Positions 24,115 to 32,538 of a stretch of DNA of 42,997 nt are shown in pieces. The DNA is from Bacteroidales bacterium (lineage in GTDB: Bacteria; Bacteroidota; Bacteroidia; Bacteroidales; JAADJA01): NCBI GenBank assembly GCA_030596605.1, contig JAUVJI010000017.1:1-42997 (forward strand). The letters run 5' to 3'. The notes beneath the pieces are model-generated. The model made no database searches, was not told the DNA's origin, and saw nothing but the letters and a program-made list of their open reading frames with translations. Each line of letters opens with the position of its first letter. The first letter of the stretch is position 1. Position numbers and translations under genes: made by a program.

Positions 24115-26136
24115 CTAATCACGGTTCACCAGTTCCCTCAAGGCAAAAATCTCATCCCGAAACCGCGCAGCTTCAATAAAATCCAACTCTTTTACTGCAG
24201 CTTTCATCTGACGTTCTAATTTGGCAATGACTTTTTCGATTTGTTCTTTATTCATATATTGAATCAGCGGATCAGCCGCAATATCAATCCCTTCCCGTTC
24301 AACATAAGCTTTTGGTCCGGTCTTTAATGCATCGGCAACGGAAGTTTGCCCGAGGATGGCTTCAGTTGACTTGACTATTTGAGTAGGTGTAATACCGTGT
24401 TCTTCGTTGTATTTTAATTGTATTGCCCTTCTGCGTTCAGTTTCATCCATGGTTTTTTGCATAGAATTAGTGATCTTATCGGCATAAAAGATCACTTTTG
24501 AATTGATGTTCCTTGCAGCACGGCCTGCCGTTTGTGTAAGTGATTTTTCGGAACGTAAAAACCCTTCTTTATCCGCATCCAGAATGGCCACCAGCGATAC
24601 CTCCGGAAGATCGAGTCCTTCACGTAAAAGGTTTACACCCACCAGCACATCAAAATCACCCAAACGTAAACCCCGCATAATTTCAACTCTATCCAGTGTG
24701 TCAACTTCCGAATGGATATAACGGCATTTAACATCCAGCTTCAGAAGATATTTGGTTAATTCTTCAGCCATACGTTTAGTCAGCGTTGTGACCAGTATCC
24801 GTTCGCCGGCTTGTATTCGCAGGTCAATTTCATCCAGCAGGTCATCAATCTGGTTCAGGCTTGGCCGGATTTCAATAATAGGGTCCAATAAACCTGTTGG
24901 TCTAATCAGTTGCTCCACTACAACACCTTCCGATCTTTGAAGCTCATATTCTGATGGTGTAGCGCTCACATAGATCACCTGGTTTTGTATTGCTTCAAAC
25001 TCAGGGAATTTTAATGGCCGGTTATCCATGGCTGCAGGAAGCCTGAATCCATATTCCACAAGGTTTTGTTTCCGTGATCGGTCGCCTCCATACATGGCAC
25101 GGATTTGCGGAACAGTGACATGGCTCTCATCAATGACCATCAGAAAATCATCCGGGAAATAATCAATCAAACAATAAGGACGTGTTCCGGGCGCCCTGCC
25201 GTCAAAATACCTGGAATAGTTTTCGATGCCGGAACAGTAGCCCAATTCCCGCATCATCTCGATATCATAGGTCACGCGGTCTTCAAGTCTTTTTGCTTCC
25301 AAGTGCTTTTCCATTTCCTTAAAATACTGCGCCTGCCGTATCATGTCCCCTTGGATTTCCGTTACGGCCATTTTCATTTTTTCGTGAGAAGTAATAAATA
25401 TATTGGCTGGGTAAATATTCAGGCTATCGTAGTTTTCAATCTTATGGCCTGAAATGGGATTGAAAGTTTCAATGGTTTCAATTTCATCTCCCCAGAAAAT
25501 GATCCGGTAAGCCACATCAGCATAAGCAGGGAAGATATCTACGGTATCTCCTTTTACACGGAAATTTCCATGTGCAAATTCCATTTCGTTTCTGGAATAC
25601 AGGCTTGAAACCAGCGACTGTAGAAATTTGTTGCGTGGGATATTATCACCCAATTTTATGTGAATAACATTATCTGTGAAATCATCCGGATTTCCAATAC
25701 CATAGATACAGGAAACCGAAGAAACCACAATAACATCCCGTCTTCCTGAAAGAAGGGAAGATGTGGCGCTTAAACGCAGTTTTTCAATCTCATCGTTGAT
25801 TGATAAGTCTTTTTCAATATAAGTATTGGTAACAGGTAAATAAGCTTCAGGTTGGTAATAATCGTAATAAGAAACAAAGTATTCAACTTTATTTTCCGGG
25901 AAAAACTGTTTGAATTCACCGTACAACTGTGCTGCAAGCGTTTTATTATGACTTAAAACTAAAGTAGGCCGTTCCACCTGCCGGATTACATTGGCGATGG
26001 TAAATGTTTTGCCTGACCCTGTTACACCGAGCAATACCTGCTGATCATCACCACGGTTGATGCCTTCAACCAACTGTTTGATAGCTTCGGGCTGATCGCC
26101 GGTAGGTTTAAACTCGGATGTTATTTGAAAGTTCAA
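24115..26136 (-). CDS. uvrB: Excinuclease ABC subunit B
   Basis: UvrB, the DNA-damage-verification helicase of nucleotide excision repair, 673 residues and full length. Visible motifs are Walker A GVTGSGKTFTIANV (about 38-51), the beta-hairpin region YYDYYQPEAYLP, VIDESH (Walker B), the helicase motifs LVTTLTKRMAEELT and GVNLLREGLDLPEVSLVAILDADKEGFLRS (key residues spread through it), QTAGRAARN, and a C-terminal UVR motif (about 634-668: LERQMKAAVKELDFIEAARFRDEI). The start codon is TTG (26134-26136), not ATG: the UvrB N-terminus MNFQITSEF fits exactly there, and no ATG exists between it and an in-frame stop upstream. A 7-bp repeat array runs into this codon. It follows yidC by 82 bases with no consensus promoter in between, so it is probably co-transcribed. 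Confidence 0.97.
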   Translation of the reverse strand: MNFQITSEFKPTGDQPEAIKQLVEGINRGDDQQVLLGVTGSGKTFTIANVIRQVERPTLVLSHNKTLAAQLYGEFKQFFPENKVEYFVSYYDYYQPEAYLPVTNTYIEKDLSINDEIEKLRLSATSSLLSGRRDVIVVSSVSCIYGIGNPDDFTDNVIHIKLGDNIPRNKFLQSLVSSLYSRNEMEFAHGNFRVKGDTVDIFPAYADVAYRIIFWGDEIETIETFNPISGHKIENYDSLNIYPANIFITSHEKMKMAVTEIQGDMIRQAQYFKEMEKHLEAKRLEDRVTYDIEMMRELGYCSGIENYSRYFDGRAPGTRPYCLIDYFPDDFLMVIDESHVTVPQIRAMYGGDRSRKQNLVEYGFRLPAAMDNRPLKFPEFEAIQNQVIYVSATPSEYELQRSEGVVVEQLIRPTGLLDPIIEIRPSLNQIDDLLDEIDLRIQAGERILVTTLTKRMAEELTKYLLKLDVKCRYIHSEVDTLDRVEIMRGLRLGDFDVLVGVNLLREGLDLPEVSLVAILDADKEGFLRSEKSLTQTAGRAARNINSKVIFYADKITNSMQKTMDETERRRAIQLKYNEEHGITPTQIVKSTEAILGQTSVADALKTGPKAYVEREGIDIAADPLIQYMNKEQIEKVIAKLERQMKAAVKELDFIEAARFRDEIFALRELVNRD

Positions 26137-26218
26137 GGTTCTGTGTTCAGTGTTCTGGGTTCAAAGTTCTGGGTTGGTTTTTAAAACTAACTTTTAACCT
26201 TGAACTTTAAACTTTTAA
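26131..26218. repeat. 7-bp repeat array between yidC and uvrB, touching both genes
   Basis: Twelve consecutive 7-base units fill the gap. The first seven are of the type GTTCWRG/GTTCTGG. After a T/A-rich turn near 26180-26186 the remaining units (TTAACCT, TGAACTT, TAAACTT) are inverted versions. The whole array can therefore fold as an imperfect hairpin. Its left end runs into the uvrB start codon and its right end reaches the yidC stop codon. Confidence 0.6.
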
Positions 26219-28132
26219 TTATTTTTTCTTAGGTGCCTTATAACCACGTTGTTTGGCAGCTGCTTCCAACCGACCCTGCCAACTTGATTTTTTCTTGGCC
26301 GGTTTCTTTTTATTGATCTCTATCTGTTTTCTTATCTTGCCTTCATCAATCGTTTGTCTGATAAGGTACATTTGACTAAAAGTGATGACATTGGCTAGGA
26401 AATAATAGTAACTTAAACCGGAGGCATAATTGTTAAAAATCCCAAGGAACATGATCGGCATGAGGTACATCATGGTTTTCATGCCTGGCATCTGCGTTTG
26501 AGCTGATCCCATCATATCCTGGTTCATTTTCGTATAGATCAGCGTAGATACGGTCATCAGCAATGTGAACAAGCTTACATGATCTCCATAAAATGGAATT
26601 TCAAAAGGCAGACTTAAAATTGAATCGTAGCTTGAAAGGTCATCTGCCCATAAAAATGATTGCTGTCTCAATTCAAATGCAGCCGGGAAAAATCGGAACA
26701 TAGCGATCAATATCGGAAACTGCAAAAGCATGGGAACACACCCGGCCATTGGGTTTACCCCGGCCTGTTTATACAAGGCCATGGTGGCCTGCTGCTTTTT
26801 CATCGAGTCTTCCTTCTTCGGAAATTTTTTACCTAACTCTTCTATCTCAGGTTTGAGTACCCGCATTTTAGCTGAAGATTTATACGACTTATAGGCTATC
26901 GGAAACAGGGCTATCTTCAACAAGATAGTAAGTACCAGAATGATAATTCCGTAATTCCATCCAAATCCTTCAAGGTAGTTGAACACCGGAAGAACAGCAT
27001 AACGGTTTATCCATGCCATCAGGAAAAAGCTCCAACCAAGAGGTATTTGCCTTTCCATATCAAGCTTGTATTTTTTCAGGTCTTTGAATTTGGTTGGACC
27101 AAAATAAAAGGATAATGGAATGTTCTTCTGTTCCTTCAAATTGAATGGAATTCCAATTTCAGATTCCATTGACCTTAAGTAAGGATATTCTAACTCTTCA
27201 TTTGTAAATGCCTTAATACTTGCATTCTGGAAATGGTTTTTAGCTATCAACGTTGAAGAGAAAAACCTGTGCTTATGTGATATCCATTTAACCCGTGTCG
27301 TCAAATCTTCTTCATCATCTTTCGTTTCTGAAAGGTAATCAACATCATCCTGGTAAAATTTATAATAGATAGTCGGGCCGTTAAAACGGTCAATACTTTT
27401 CTCAAGTTGCTGAAGGTCTGTTTTCCATGTTAAATCAATGAAATTCGTTCCCTGGTCGACGAATTGATCCATTCCGACAAAATTAATATCGAAATCCATC
27501 ATGTAATCATCACCCTTAAGCGTGTAAAGGAATTCAATATACTTTTCCTCATCATAGCCGGATTCTGAAGCATCCGTATAAAGCCTCATGGATAAACTTC
27601 CTGAACCATTTGTGCTGTTATTGATCCAAACAGGCTGGAAAAATAATTCGTTCGTATTGATGATCCTATTGCTAGCAAAGACTGTAAGTCCAAAATAGGT
27701 TTTATCGGGATTGAAAAGATTAAGGGGCAAGGTATCATATGTTTGGAACTCTTTAAGCTGAACCGAAACAATTTTACCACCTTTTGAAGATATCCCTAAT
27801 TTCAGTTTTTCACTTTCAAGGACAAATAATTCTTCATTTCCTACTGATGAATGTGCAAATATCCCCAGCTTATCACGGTCAACATCAGTTATTTCATCTG
27901 TATTCGTTTCTGTAGTTTGTGCAGGTTCGTTGGCTATCCTGATGGAATCCTGTCTGTGTTGTTCAATAAGCCTCACAAGTGTCAGTGAGTCCTGAACCCT
28001 TTTAACCTGGGCAATTGAGTCCTGCTGTTGCCTAAATACTTCCTTCTCCTCTTTTGAGGGTGTCATCCAGATGCTGTATCCAATGAGGATCGCAAAAATA
28101 ACTACGAGGCCTGTTATGGTATTTCTGTCCAT
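26219..28132 (-). CDS. yidC: Membrane protein insertase YidC
   Basis: YidC inserts and folds inner-membrane proteins with or without SecYEG. At 637 residues it is the long Gram-negative form: an N-terminal membrane anchor (about 5-22), a large periplasmic domain (about 60-350), then the conserved insertase core with membrane segments near FFLMAWINRYAVLPVFNYL, YGIIILVLTILLKIALFPI (invariant hydrophilic-groove region with KSYKSSAKM following), VNPMAGCVPMLLQFPILIAMF, and two more before a basic tail ending KAPKKK, which may touch the ribosome. It is followed by uvrB and has a promoter -7 element 127 bases upstream. Confidence 0.97.
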   Translation of the reverse strand: MDRNTITGLVVIFAILIGYSIWMTPSKEEKEVFRQQQDSIAQVKRVQDSLTLVRLIEQHRQDSIRIANEPAQTTETNTDEITDVDRDKLGIFAHSSVGNEELFVLESEKLKLGISSKGGKIVSVQLKEFQTYDTLPLNLFNPDKTYFGLTVFASNRIINTNELFFQPVWINNSTNGSGSLSMRLYTDASESGYDEEKYIEFLYTLKGDDYMMDFDINFVGMDQFVDQGTNFIDLTWKTDLQQLEKSIDRFNGPTIYYKFYQDDVDYLSETKDDEEDLTTRVKWISHKHRFFSSTLIAKNHFQNASIKAFTNEELEYPYLRSMESEIGIPFNLKEQKNIPLSFYFGPTKFKDLKKYKLDMERQIPLGWSFFLMAWINRYAVLPVFNYLEGFGWNYGIIILVLTILLKIALFPIAYKSYKSSAKMRVLKPEIEELGKKFPKKEDSMKKQQATMALYKQAGVNPMAGCVPMLLQFPILIAMFRFFPAAFELRQQSFLWADDLSSYDSILSLPFEIPFYGDHVSLFTLLMTVSTLIYTKMNQDMMGSAQTQMPGMKTMMYLMPIMFLGIFNNYASGLSYYYFLANVITFSQMYLIRQTIDEGKIRKQIEINKKKPAKKKSSWQGRLEAAAKQRGYKAPKKK

Positions 28133-28219
28133 GAAATTAAATTATGTGAACGGTTAATTGTTATAAGTTAATTGTGAAACGGGAGTAGTAAAGAATCCCA
28201 AACTATTAACCAATAACAA

Positions 28220-28237
28220 TCCCGAAAGCTTTCGGGA
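28220..28237. repeat. Perfect 18-bp palindrome in the yidC leader
   Basis: TCCCGAAAGCTTTCGGGA is self-complementary over all 18 bases. It lies between the yidC -7 element (28259-28266) and the yidC start, so it would be transcribed as part of the 5' leader. It resembles the short palindromes scattered in many Bacteroidetes genomes; no mobiliser is evident. Confidence 0.6.
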
Positions 28238-28258
28238 ACAAATAACTTTTTCAAGGGG

Positions 28259-28266
28259 CAAAGATA
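28259..28266 (-). promoter_or_regulatory. -7 element upstream of yidC
   Basis: TATCTTTG on the minus strand matches TAnnTTTG; no good -33 element is visible. The resulting leader would be about 120 bases long and carry the palindrome at 28220-28237. Confidence 0.4.
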
Positions 28267-28328
28267 AGTATTGTTGTAAAAGCCTGTAATATTTATTTGA
28301 GTTAATTTTACCATTTCAATATTGTTTC

Positions 28329-29549
28329 ATGGGTTCATCCTCAATAAAGGTTTATGTTGCACTTCCCTCATTGAATGAGATAGATTATCTCCCCGCATTT
28401 ATTGATTGCCTCAAAAATCAATCTTTTAAAAATTTTAAATTGTTTGCCTGTGTTAACCAGCCTGATGACTGGTGGGGAAAAGTGGATAAACTGGAGATAT
28501 GTCTTAGTAATCAAAAGTCGATAGAATATCTGAATTCAATAGAAAATTTGGAAATTGAGATTATTGATAGAAGCAGTAAAGGAAATGGCTGGAAAGGAAA
28601 GAATTATGGTGTAGGCTGGGCACGGAAAACAATTATGGATCAAATTACTCGTAGTGCCCATAATTCCGATATTATTATTTCTTTGGATGCTGATACTACT
28701 TTTGGTCCGGCTTATTTTAAATCTGTTGTTGAGAAATTTAAGAAACATCCTAAAGCCGTTGCCATTTCTGTACCCTATTATCATTCATTGACTGGTGAAC
28801 AAGAAAAGGACAGAGCTATCCTCAGGTATGAAATTTACATGCGCTATTTTGCAATAAACCTCTGGCGAATTGGAAGTCCGTACAGTTTTACTGCCATTGG
28901 CTCTGCTGTTGCACTTCCTGTGAAATCTTATAAAACAATCGGAGGGATTACTCCCCATAAAAGTGGAGAGGATTTTTATTTTCTTCAGAAATTGAGAAAG
29001 TACGGAAAGGTTATAACCTGGAATAGTGAGAAAGTTTATCCGGCAGCACGATATTCCGATAGGGTAGGGTTCGGGACTGGTCCGGCAATGCTAAAAGGCA
29101 AAGAGGGTGACTGGTCGGGTTATCCGGTTTATCCATTTGAATATTTTGATGAAGTAAAATCAACTTATGATTTGTTTCCTGAATTGTTTTTAAAAGATGT
29201 CGTAACCCCGATGGATGAATTCATTCAGCAGAAATTCGGAAATCAAAATATCTGGCAGCCTTTGCGGGAAAACGTTAAAACAAAAGACAAATTTGCTCAG
29301 GCATGCCACCATAAACTGGATGGCTTCAGGATTTTCCAATACCTGAAGTGGAGGAATTCGGAAAATGATTTTTCAGATGAAGATAATTTAATTCGTTTTT
29401 TTGAAAAGTTTTATGTTGAAAAAATATCATTTTTGAATTTTAATTTAAAGAAGTTGGATTTTGCACAAACAAGTGTTGAGGAATTGGATGATCTGAGGAA
29501 TTTACTTGTAGGAATTGAAGATAAGTATCAAAAGGGAAATACAAGCTAA
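28329..29549 (+). CDS. Glycosyltransferase, GT-A fold (family 2-like)
   Basis: A 406-residue predicted cytoplasmic glycosyltransferase. The GT-A core begins at once (KVYVALPSLNEIDYLPAFIDCLKNQSF, residues spaced through it), has a nucleotide-sugar metal-binding DxD-like motif in IIISLDADTTFGPAYF (about 115-130), and an ITPHKSGEDFYFLQKLRKYG segment (about 215-235) like the GED/acceptor region of family 2 enzymes. The C-terminal 130 residues are helix-rich and not recognised. Donor and acceptor cannot be predicted. It precedes miaA on the same strand, but a 142-base repeat-filled gap between them makes a shared transcript uncertain. Confidence 0.75.
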   Translation: MGSSSIKVYVALPSLNEIDYLPAFIDCLKNQSFKNFKLFACVNQPDDWWGKVDKLEICLSNQKSIEYLNSIENLEIEIIDRSSKGNGWKGKNYGVGWARKTIMDQITRSAHNSDIIISLDADTTFGPAYFKSVVEKFKKHPKAVAISVPYYHSLTGEQEKDRAILRYEIYMRYFAINLWRIGSPYSFTAIGSAVALPVKSYKTIGGITPHKSGEDFYFLQKLRKYGKVITWNSEKVYPAARYSDRVGFGTGPAMLKGKEGDWSGYPVYPFEYFDEVKSTYDLFPELFLKDVVTPMDEFIQQKFGNQNIWQPLRENVKTKDKFAQACHHKLDGFRIFQYLKWRNSENDFSDEDNLIRFFEKFYVEKISFLNFNLKKLDFAQTSVEELDDLRNLLVGIEDKYQKGNTS

Positions 29550-29558
29550 TTAACGCTT

Positions 29559-29669
29559 TTTCACGCAAAGCTTGCAAAGAAAAGATGCAAAGCACGCAAA
29601 GTTATGAATAACAATAAAAATAAAGCCTTTGCGATCTTGGCGAAAAATCTTAGCGGTCTTTGCGTGAAA
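29559..29669. repeat. Inverted repeat of GCAAAG units between the glycosyltransferase and miaA
   Basis: The ends TTTCACGCAAAG (29559-29570) and CTTTGCGTGAAA (29658-29669) are perfect 12-base inverted repeats. Between them the left half carries several more GCAAAG units and the right half several CTTTGCG / TTGGCG / TTAGCGG units, so the whole 110-base element can fold on itself. Starting 9 bases after the glycosyltransferase stop, it fills almost the whole gap and may serve as a terminator. Confidence 0.65.
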
Positions 29670-29706
29670 TCACTTATAAAAAGTCTATAATTTGACTGCA
29701 TTTATT

Positions 29707-30630
29707 ATGAATACAAATCATAATGAAAGAATAATAGTTGTCACAGGCCCAACAGCTACCGGTAAAACAACCTTTGCTGCTCACCTTGCTTCCCGGTTGA
29801 ATGGGGAGATCATCAGTGCTGATTCAAGGCAGGTATACAAAGGCATGGATCTGGCGACCGGCAAAGATTTTAATGATTATGTTGTCGAAGGCCAAAATAT
29901 ACCATACCACCTCGTTGATATTGTTGATCCGGGTTATGAATACAATGTGTTTGAATTTCAGCATGATTTTCTGAATGTTTACAATGATATTGTTTCCAGG
30001 GATCAGATGCCCATTTTGTGCGGTGGAACCGGAATGTATATCGAGGCTGTACTCAAAGGATATAAATTGATAAAGGTTCCTGAAAACAAACATCTGAGAG
30101 CAGAATATGACCAGAAAGCCAAAGAGGAACTCATCCGGATATTGAATAATTATAAGGATCCGCATAATATTACCGATACCGAAGATCGAAAAAGATTATT
30201 GAGAGCAATAGAAATTCAGCAATATTATAAGGATAATCCGGAAATTGATACTTCCTATCCAAAATTTGAAAGTATAATATTCGGAGTTCATTTTGATCGG
30301 AAAACAATTCGTGAAAGGATAACCGAACGCCTGAAAGTAAGATTAGAAAGGGGAATGGTGGATGAAGTTAAAGTATTACTTCAACAAGGGTTGAAGCCGG
30401 AACAATTAAAATTTTATGGACTGGAATACAAATATCTTACACAATATGTCACCGGTGAAATTTCGTATAAAGAAATGTTCAGATTGCTGAATACCGCCAT
30501 TCATCAATTTGCAAAAAGGCAAATGACGTGGTTTAGGAAAATGGAAAAAGCTGGCTTAAAGATCAATTGGATCGATGGAAATTTGTCAATGGAAGAAAAA
30601 CTTAAAGTTGCCACTGAAATATGGTTGTAA
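29707..30630 (+). CDS. miaA: tRNA dimethylallyltransferase MiaA
   Basis: MiaA transfers a dimethylallyl group to N6 of A37 in tRNAs that read codons starting with U, about 307 residues, normal length. I take the ATG at 29707 (MNTNHNERIIVVTGPTATGKTT) rather than an upstream in-frame TTG at 29692. The P-loop is GPTATGKTT; the conserved DSRQVYKGMDLATGK follows at about residues 38-52, then PYHLVDIVDP, ILCGGTGMYIEAVLKGY and the C-terminal RQMTWFRK motif. All hallmark motifs are present. No consensus promoter is visible in the repeat-filled gap upstream. Confidence 0.97.
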   Translation: MNTNHNERIIVVTGPTATGKTTFAAHLASRLNGEIISADSRQVYKGMDLATGKDFNDYVVEGQNIPYHLVDIVDPGYEYNVFEFQHDFLNVYNDIVSRDQMPILCGGTGMYIEAVLKGYKLIKVPENKHLRAEYDQKAKEELIRILNNYKDPHNITDTEDRKRLLRAIEIQQYYKDNPEIDTSYPKFESIIFGVHFDRKTIRERITERLKVRLERGMVDEVKVLLQQGLKPEQLKFYGLEYKYLTQYVTGEISYKEMFRLLNTAIHQFAKRQMTWFRKMEKAGLKINWIDGNLSMEEKLKVATEIWL

Positions 30631-30718
30631 TATAACCCTTTTATTTTCTAATTTATTCTTTTTCCTGTCTCTTCCGAAGCTTGATACCTGAATGTGTATT
30701 TACTATTTTAGGTTAAAG

Positions 30719-31186
30719 TTAATAGTCCGATTTCCCCCGCTGGCGGGGGTTAGGGGGTGGAATACTGAGATCTTTTTGTCTTTTCTCTGACCAATATTCA
30801 ATAACTCGTATCACATTTTCTATATCATTCAACACTTCCTCATCATGGAACCTTAAAACTTTAAATCCAACCTGTTCCAGGTCGTTTTCCTTTTTTCTAT
30901 CTTTTTTTATGGTTTCTTCTAATTGATGTGTATAACCGTCAACTTCAATTATAAGTAATAAATCTTTGCACATAAAGTCAGCAATATAATTTAACACAGG
31001 TCTTTGTCTTCTGAATTTCCAGTTGGACAATTTGCCAGCCCTAAGCGCATATTTCCATAAACATGCTTCCGCTTTGGTCATATCCTTGCGTAGCTTATTG
31101 GCAAAGTCTTTCAGGTTTTTGTTATAGTGCCAGTTGTTATTTGGACTTGCATTTTTCATTTTCTTATTCTGTTTGTTTTCTTCCAT
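30719..31186 (-). CDS. DUF559 family endonuclease-like protein
   Basis: A 155-residue protein of the DUF559 (Vsr-like, PD-(D/E)xK-fold) family. The family core is LRKDMTKAEACLWKYALRAGKL..WKFRRQRPV, then YIADFMCKDLLLIIEVDG and HDEEVLNDIENVI; the Asp of IADF, the EVDG and the preceding FRRQ are the expected active-site positions. I place the start at the ATG at 31184-31186 because GGGAGG lies about 10 bases before it. A longer frame from 31234 would translate a palindrome. The last 15 residues (SIPPPNPRQRGKSDY) come from another GC-rich palindrome running into the gene. The function of DUF559 proteins is unproven. A matching promoter lies upstream. Confidence 0.85.
   Translation of the reverse strand: MEENKQNKKMKNASPNNNWHYNKNLKDFANKLRKDMTKAEACLWKYALRAGKLSNWKFRRQRPVLNYIADFMCKDLLLIIEVDGYTHQLEETIKKDRKKENDLEQVGFKVLRFHDEEVLNDIENVIRVIEYWSEKRQKDLSIPPPNPRQRGKSDY
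30734..30749. repeat. GC-rich palindrome inside the 3' end of the DUF559 gene
   Basis: CCCCCGC, TG, GCGGGGG is a perfect stem with a 2-base loop, followed by TTAGGGGGTGG. It stands out in AT-rich surroundings and encodes the last residues of the DUF559 protein. A related palindrome lies just before the gene at 31201-31223. Confidence 0.7.
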
Positions 31187-31200
31187 TTCACTGATTTCCT

Positions 31201-31223
31201 CCCCCTGCCCACTCCAGAGGGGG
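31201..31223. repeat. GC-rich palindrome just upstream of the DUF559 start
   Basis: Arms CCCCCT and AGGGGG enclose an 11-base loop. On the minus strand the AGGGGG arm and the next bases (GGGAGG) form the ribosome-binding site of the DUF559 gene, so the repeat seems to be built into its expression signals. Confidence 0.65.
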
Positions 31224-31276
31224 ATAGACCACATACTTATAATTAATCGTCAGATGTTATTTTGATTTGCGTGTTC

Positions 31277-31305
31277 CAAAGATATATTTTAATTCTTTCT
31301 CCAAA
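31277..31305 (-). promoter_or_regulatory. Promoter of the DUF559 gene
   Basis: On the minus strand TTTG (31302-31305), 17 bases, then TATCTTTG (31277-31284). The transcript would start near 31270 and include the GC-rich palindrome in its leader. It overlaps the rightward ENPP promoter, so the two genes may compete for polymerase. Confidence 0.55.
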
Positions 31306-31310
31306 GTTGA

Positions 31311-31318
31311 TAGTTTTG
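31311..31318 (+). promoter_or_regulatory. -7 element of the ENPP-type phosphodiesterase gene
   Basis: TAGTTTTG matches TAnnTTTG. It lies 14 bases before the ATG at 31333, which rules out an upstream in-frame start at 31267. Confidence 0.5.
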
Positions 31319-31332
31319 TAAAAATATTTCGA

Positions 31333-32538
31333 ATGAAAAAACTTTTTTATTTCGCCATACTTTCAATATTTATTGTTGCCTGCCAACAGCCAAAAATTAT
31401 AGAGAAACCATACGTCGTAATACTCTCCCTTGATGGTTTCAGATGGGATTATGCTGAAACAGTACCAACCCCTAATTTGGATAAAATCGCAAAGATGGGT
31501 GTAAAAGCGGAATCATTAAAAGCATCATTTCCAACAAAGACATTTCCAAATCATTACAGTATGGCAACCGGCCTGTATCCTGATCATCACGGAATAGTCC
31601 TGAATTCCTTTTATGATCCGGAAATGGATAAGTATTATCATATCATGGACAGGGAAGCGGTTGAAGACAGCTCGTTTTACGGAGGTGAACCGATTTGGGT
31701 AACAGCAGAAAAGCAAGGTGTGATTTCTGGTTCCTATTTTTGGGTTGGATCGGAAACAGCAGTGCAGGGAATTCGTCCCACATACTGGAAAAGATATGAT
31801 CATGACTTTCCGTTTGAACAAAGAATAGATTCGGTAATCTCGTGGTTGCAGAAACCTGAGAGTGTTCGTCCGCATTTGATCTTATGGTACATGCATGAGC
31901 CTGATCATATCGGCCATGTCGGGGGACCTGAGAGTATAGAACTTGATTCAGTTATAGTTTATTTGGATCACTTGCTTGGTGTTTTTCTGGATAAAGTTCA
32001 ACAATTACCACATACTGATAAAATTAATGTTATTGTAACTTCCGATCACGGTATGTGTGCAACATCCAACGAAAGAAAAGTGGTGCTTGAAAGCAATATT
32101 ACTATGGACTGGGTTGAAATTATTCAGGGTTATAATCCCAACTTCGTAATAAAAGCTAAAGATGGCTATATTGACAGCCTGATGTTTGAACTTGGAAATA
32201 CGGAACATATTACTTCATGGAGATCTGAGGATATCCCCGAACGGCTGCATTACGGTAGCAATCCGAGGATCCTGGATATTGTTGTCGTTGCTGACAGCAG
32301 CTGGAGTGTAGTTATTGAAGAAGGTAAATATGTAAGCAATGGCGCTCACGGATACGATAATAACAATATAGACATGGATGCGATTTTTTATGCTTTCGGA
32401 CCGGCTTTTAAAGTAAACTATGTATCCCCAAAATTTAATAATGTGGATATTTATCCTTTAATAGCACACATCCTAAATCTGCAACCGGCAAGTGTTGATG
32501 GGTCATTTGAAAATGTGAAGGGACTTTTAAAGGAATAG
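31333..32538 (+). CDS. ENPP-type phosphodiesterase/nucleotide pyrophosphatase lipoprotein
   Basis: A 401-residue lipoprotein of the alkaline phosphatase superfamily, type I phosphodiesterase/nucleotide pyrophosphatase group. The start at 31333 gives a clean lipoprotein signal with lipobox IVAC (Cys at about residue 17). Two-metal site: VILSLDGFRWDY (first Asp), the catalytic Thr in FPTKTFPNHYSMATGLYPDHHG, HEPDHIGHVGGP (Asp, His), VTSDHGM (Asp-His) and a final His in NGAHGYDN. It should hydrolyse phosphodiester or pyrophosphate bonds of nucleotides or phospholipid-like substrates in the periplasm or at the cell surface. Full length with all ligands. It converges on the DUF1684 gene. Confidence 0.92.
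   Translation: MKKLFYFAILSIFIVACQQPKIIEKPYVVILSLDGFRWDYAETVPTPNLDKIAKMGVKAESLKASFPTKTFPNHYSMATGLYPDHHGIVLNSFYDPEMDKYYHIMDREAVEDSSFYGGEPIWVTAEKQGVISGSYFWVGSETAVQGIRPTYWKRYDHDFPFEQRIDSVISWLQKPESVRPHLILWYMHEPDHIGHVGGPESIELDSVIVYLDHLLGVFLDKVQQLPHTDKINVIVTSDHGMCATSNERKVVLESNITMDWVEIIQGYNPNFVIKAKDGYIDSLMFELGNTEHITSWRSEDIPERLHYGSNPRILDIVVVADSSWSVVIEEGKYVSNGAHGYDNNNIDMDAIFYAFGPAFKVNYVSPKFNNVDIYPLIAHILNLQPASVDGSFENVKGLLKE

Noticed and set aside
23877..24179. 100-codon open frame on the plus strand
   Set aside because: It is made of the ATGATTTT-type repeat and decayed REP sequence, and it overlaps the uvrB 3' end.
26131..26218. Telomere-like or CRISPR-like array
   Set aside because: Units are 7 bases, degenerate and inverted in the second half, with no spacers; a foldable intergenic array is the better description.
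31187..31234. Longer start for the DUF559 protein
   Set aside because: The extra 16 residues would be translated from the GC-rich palindrome, and a good ribosome-binding site lies before the inner ATG.
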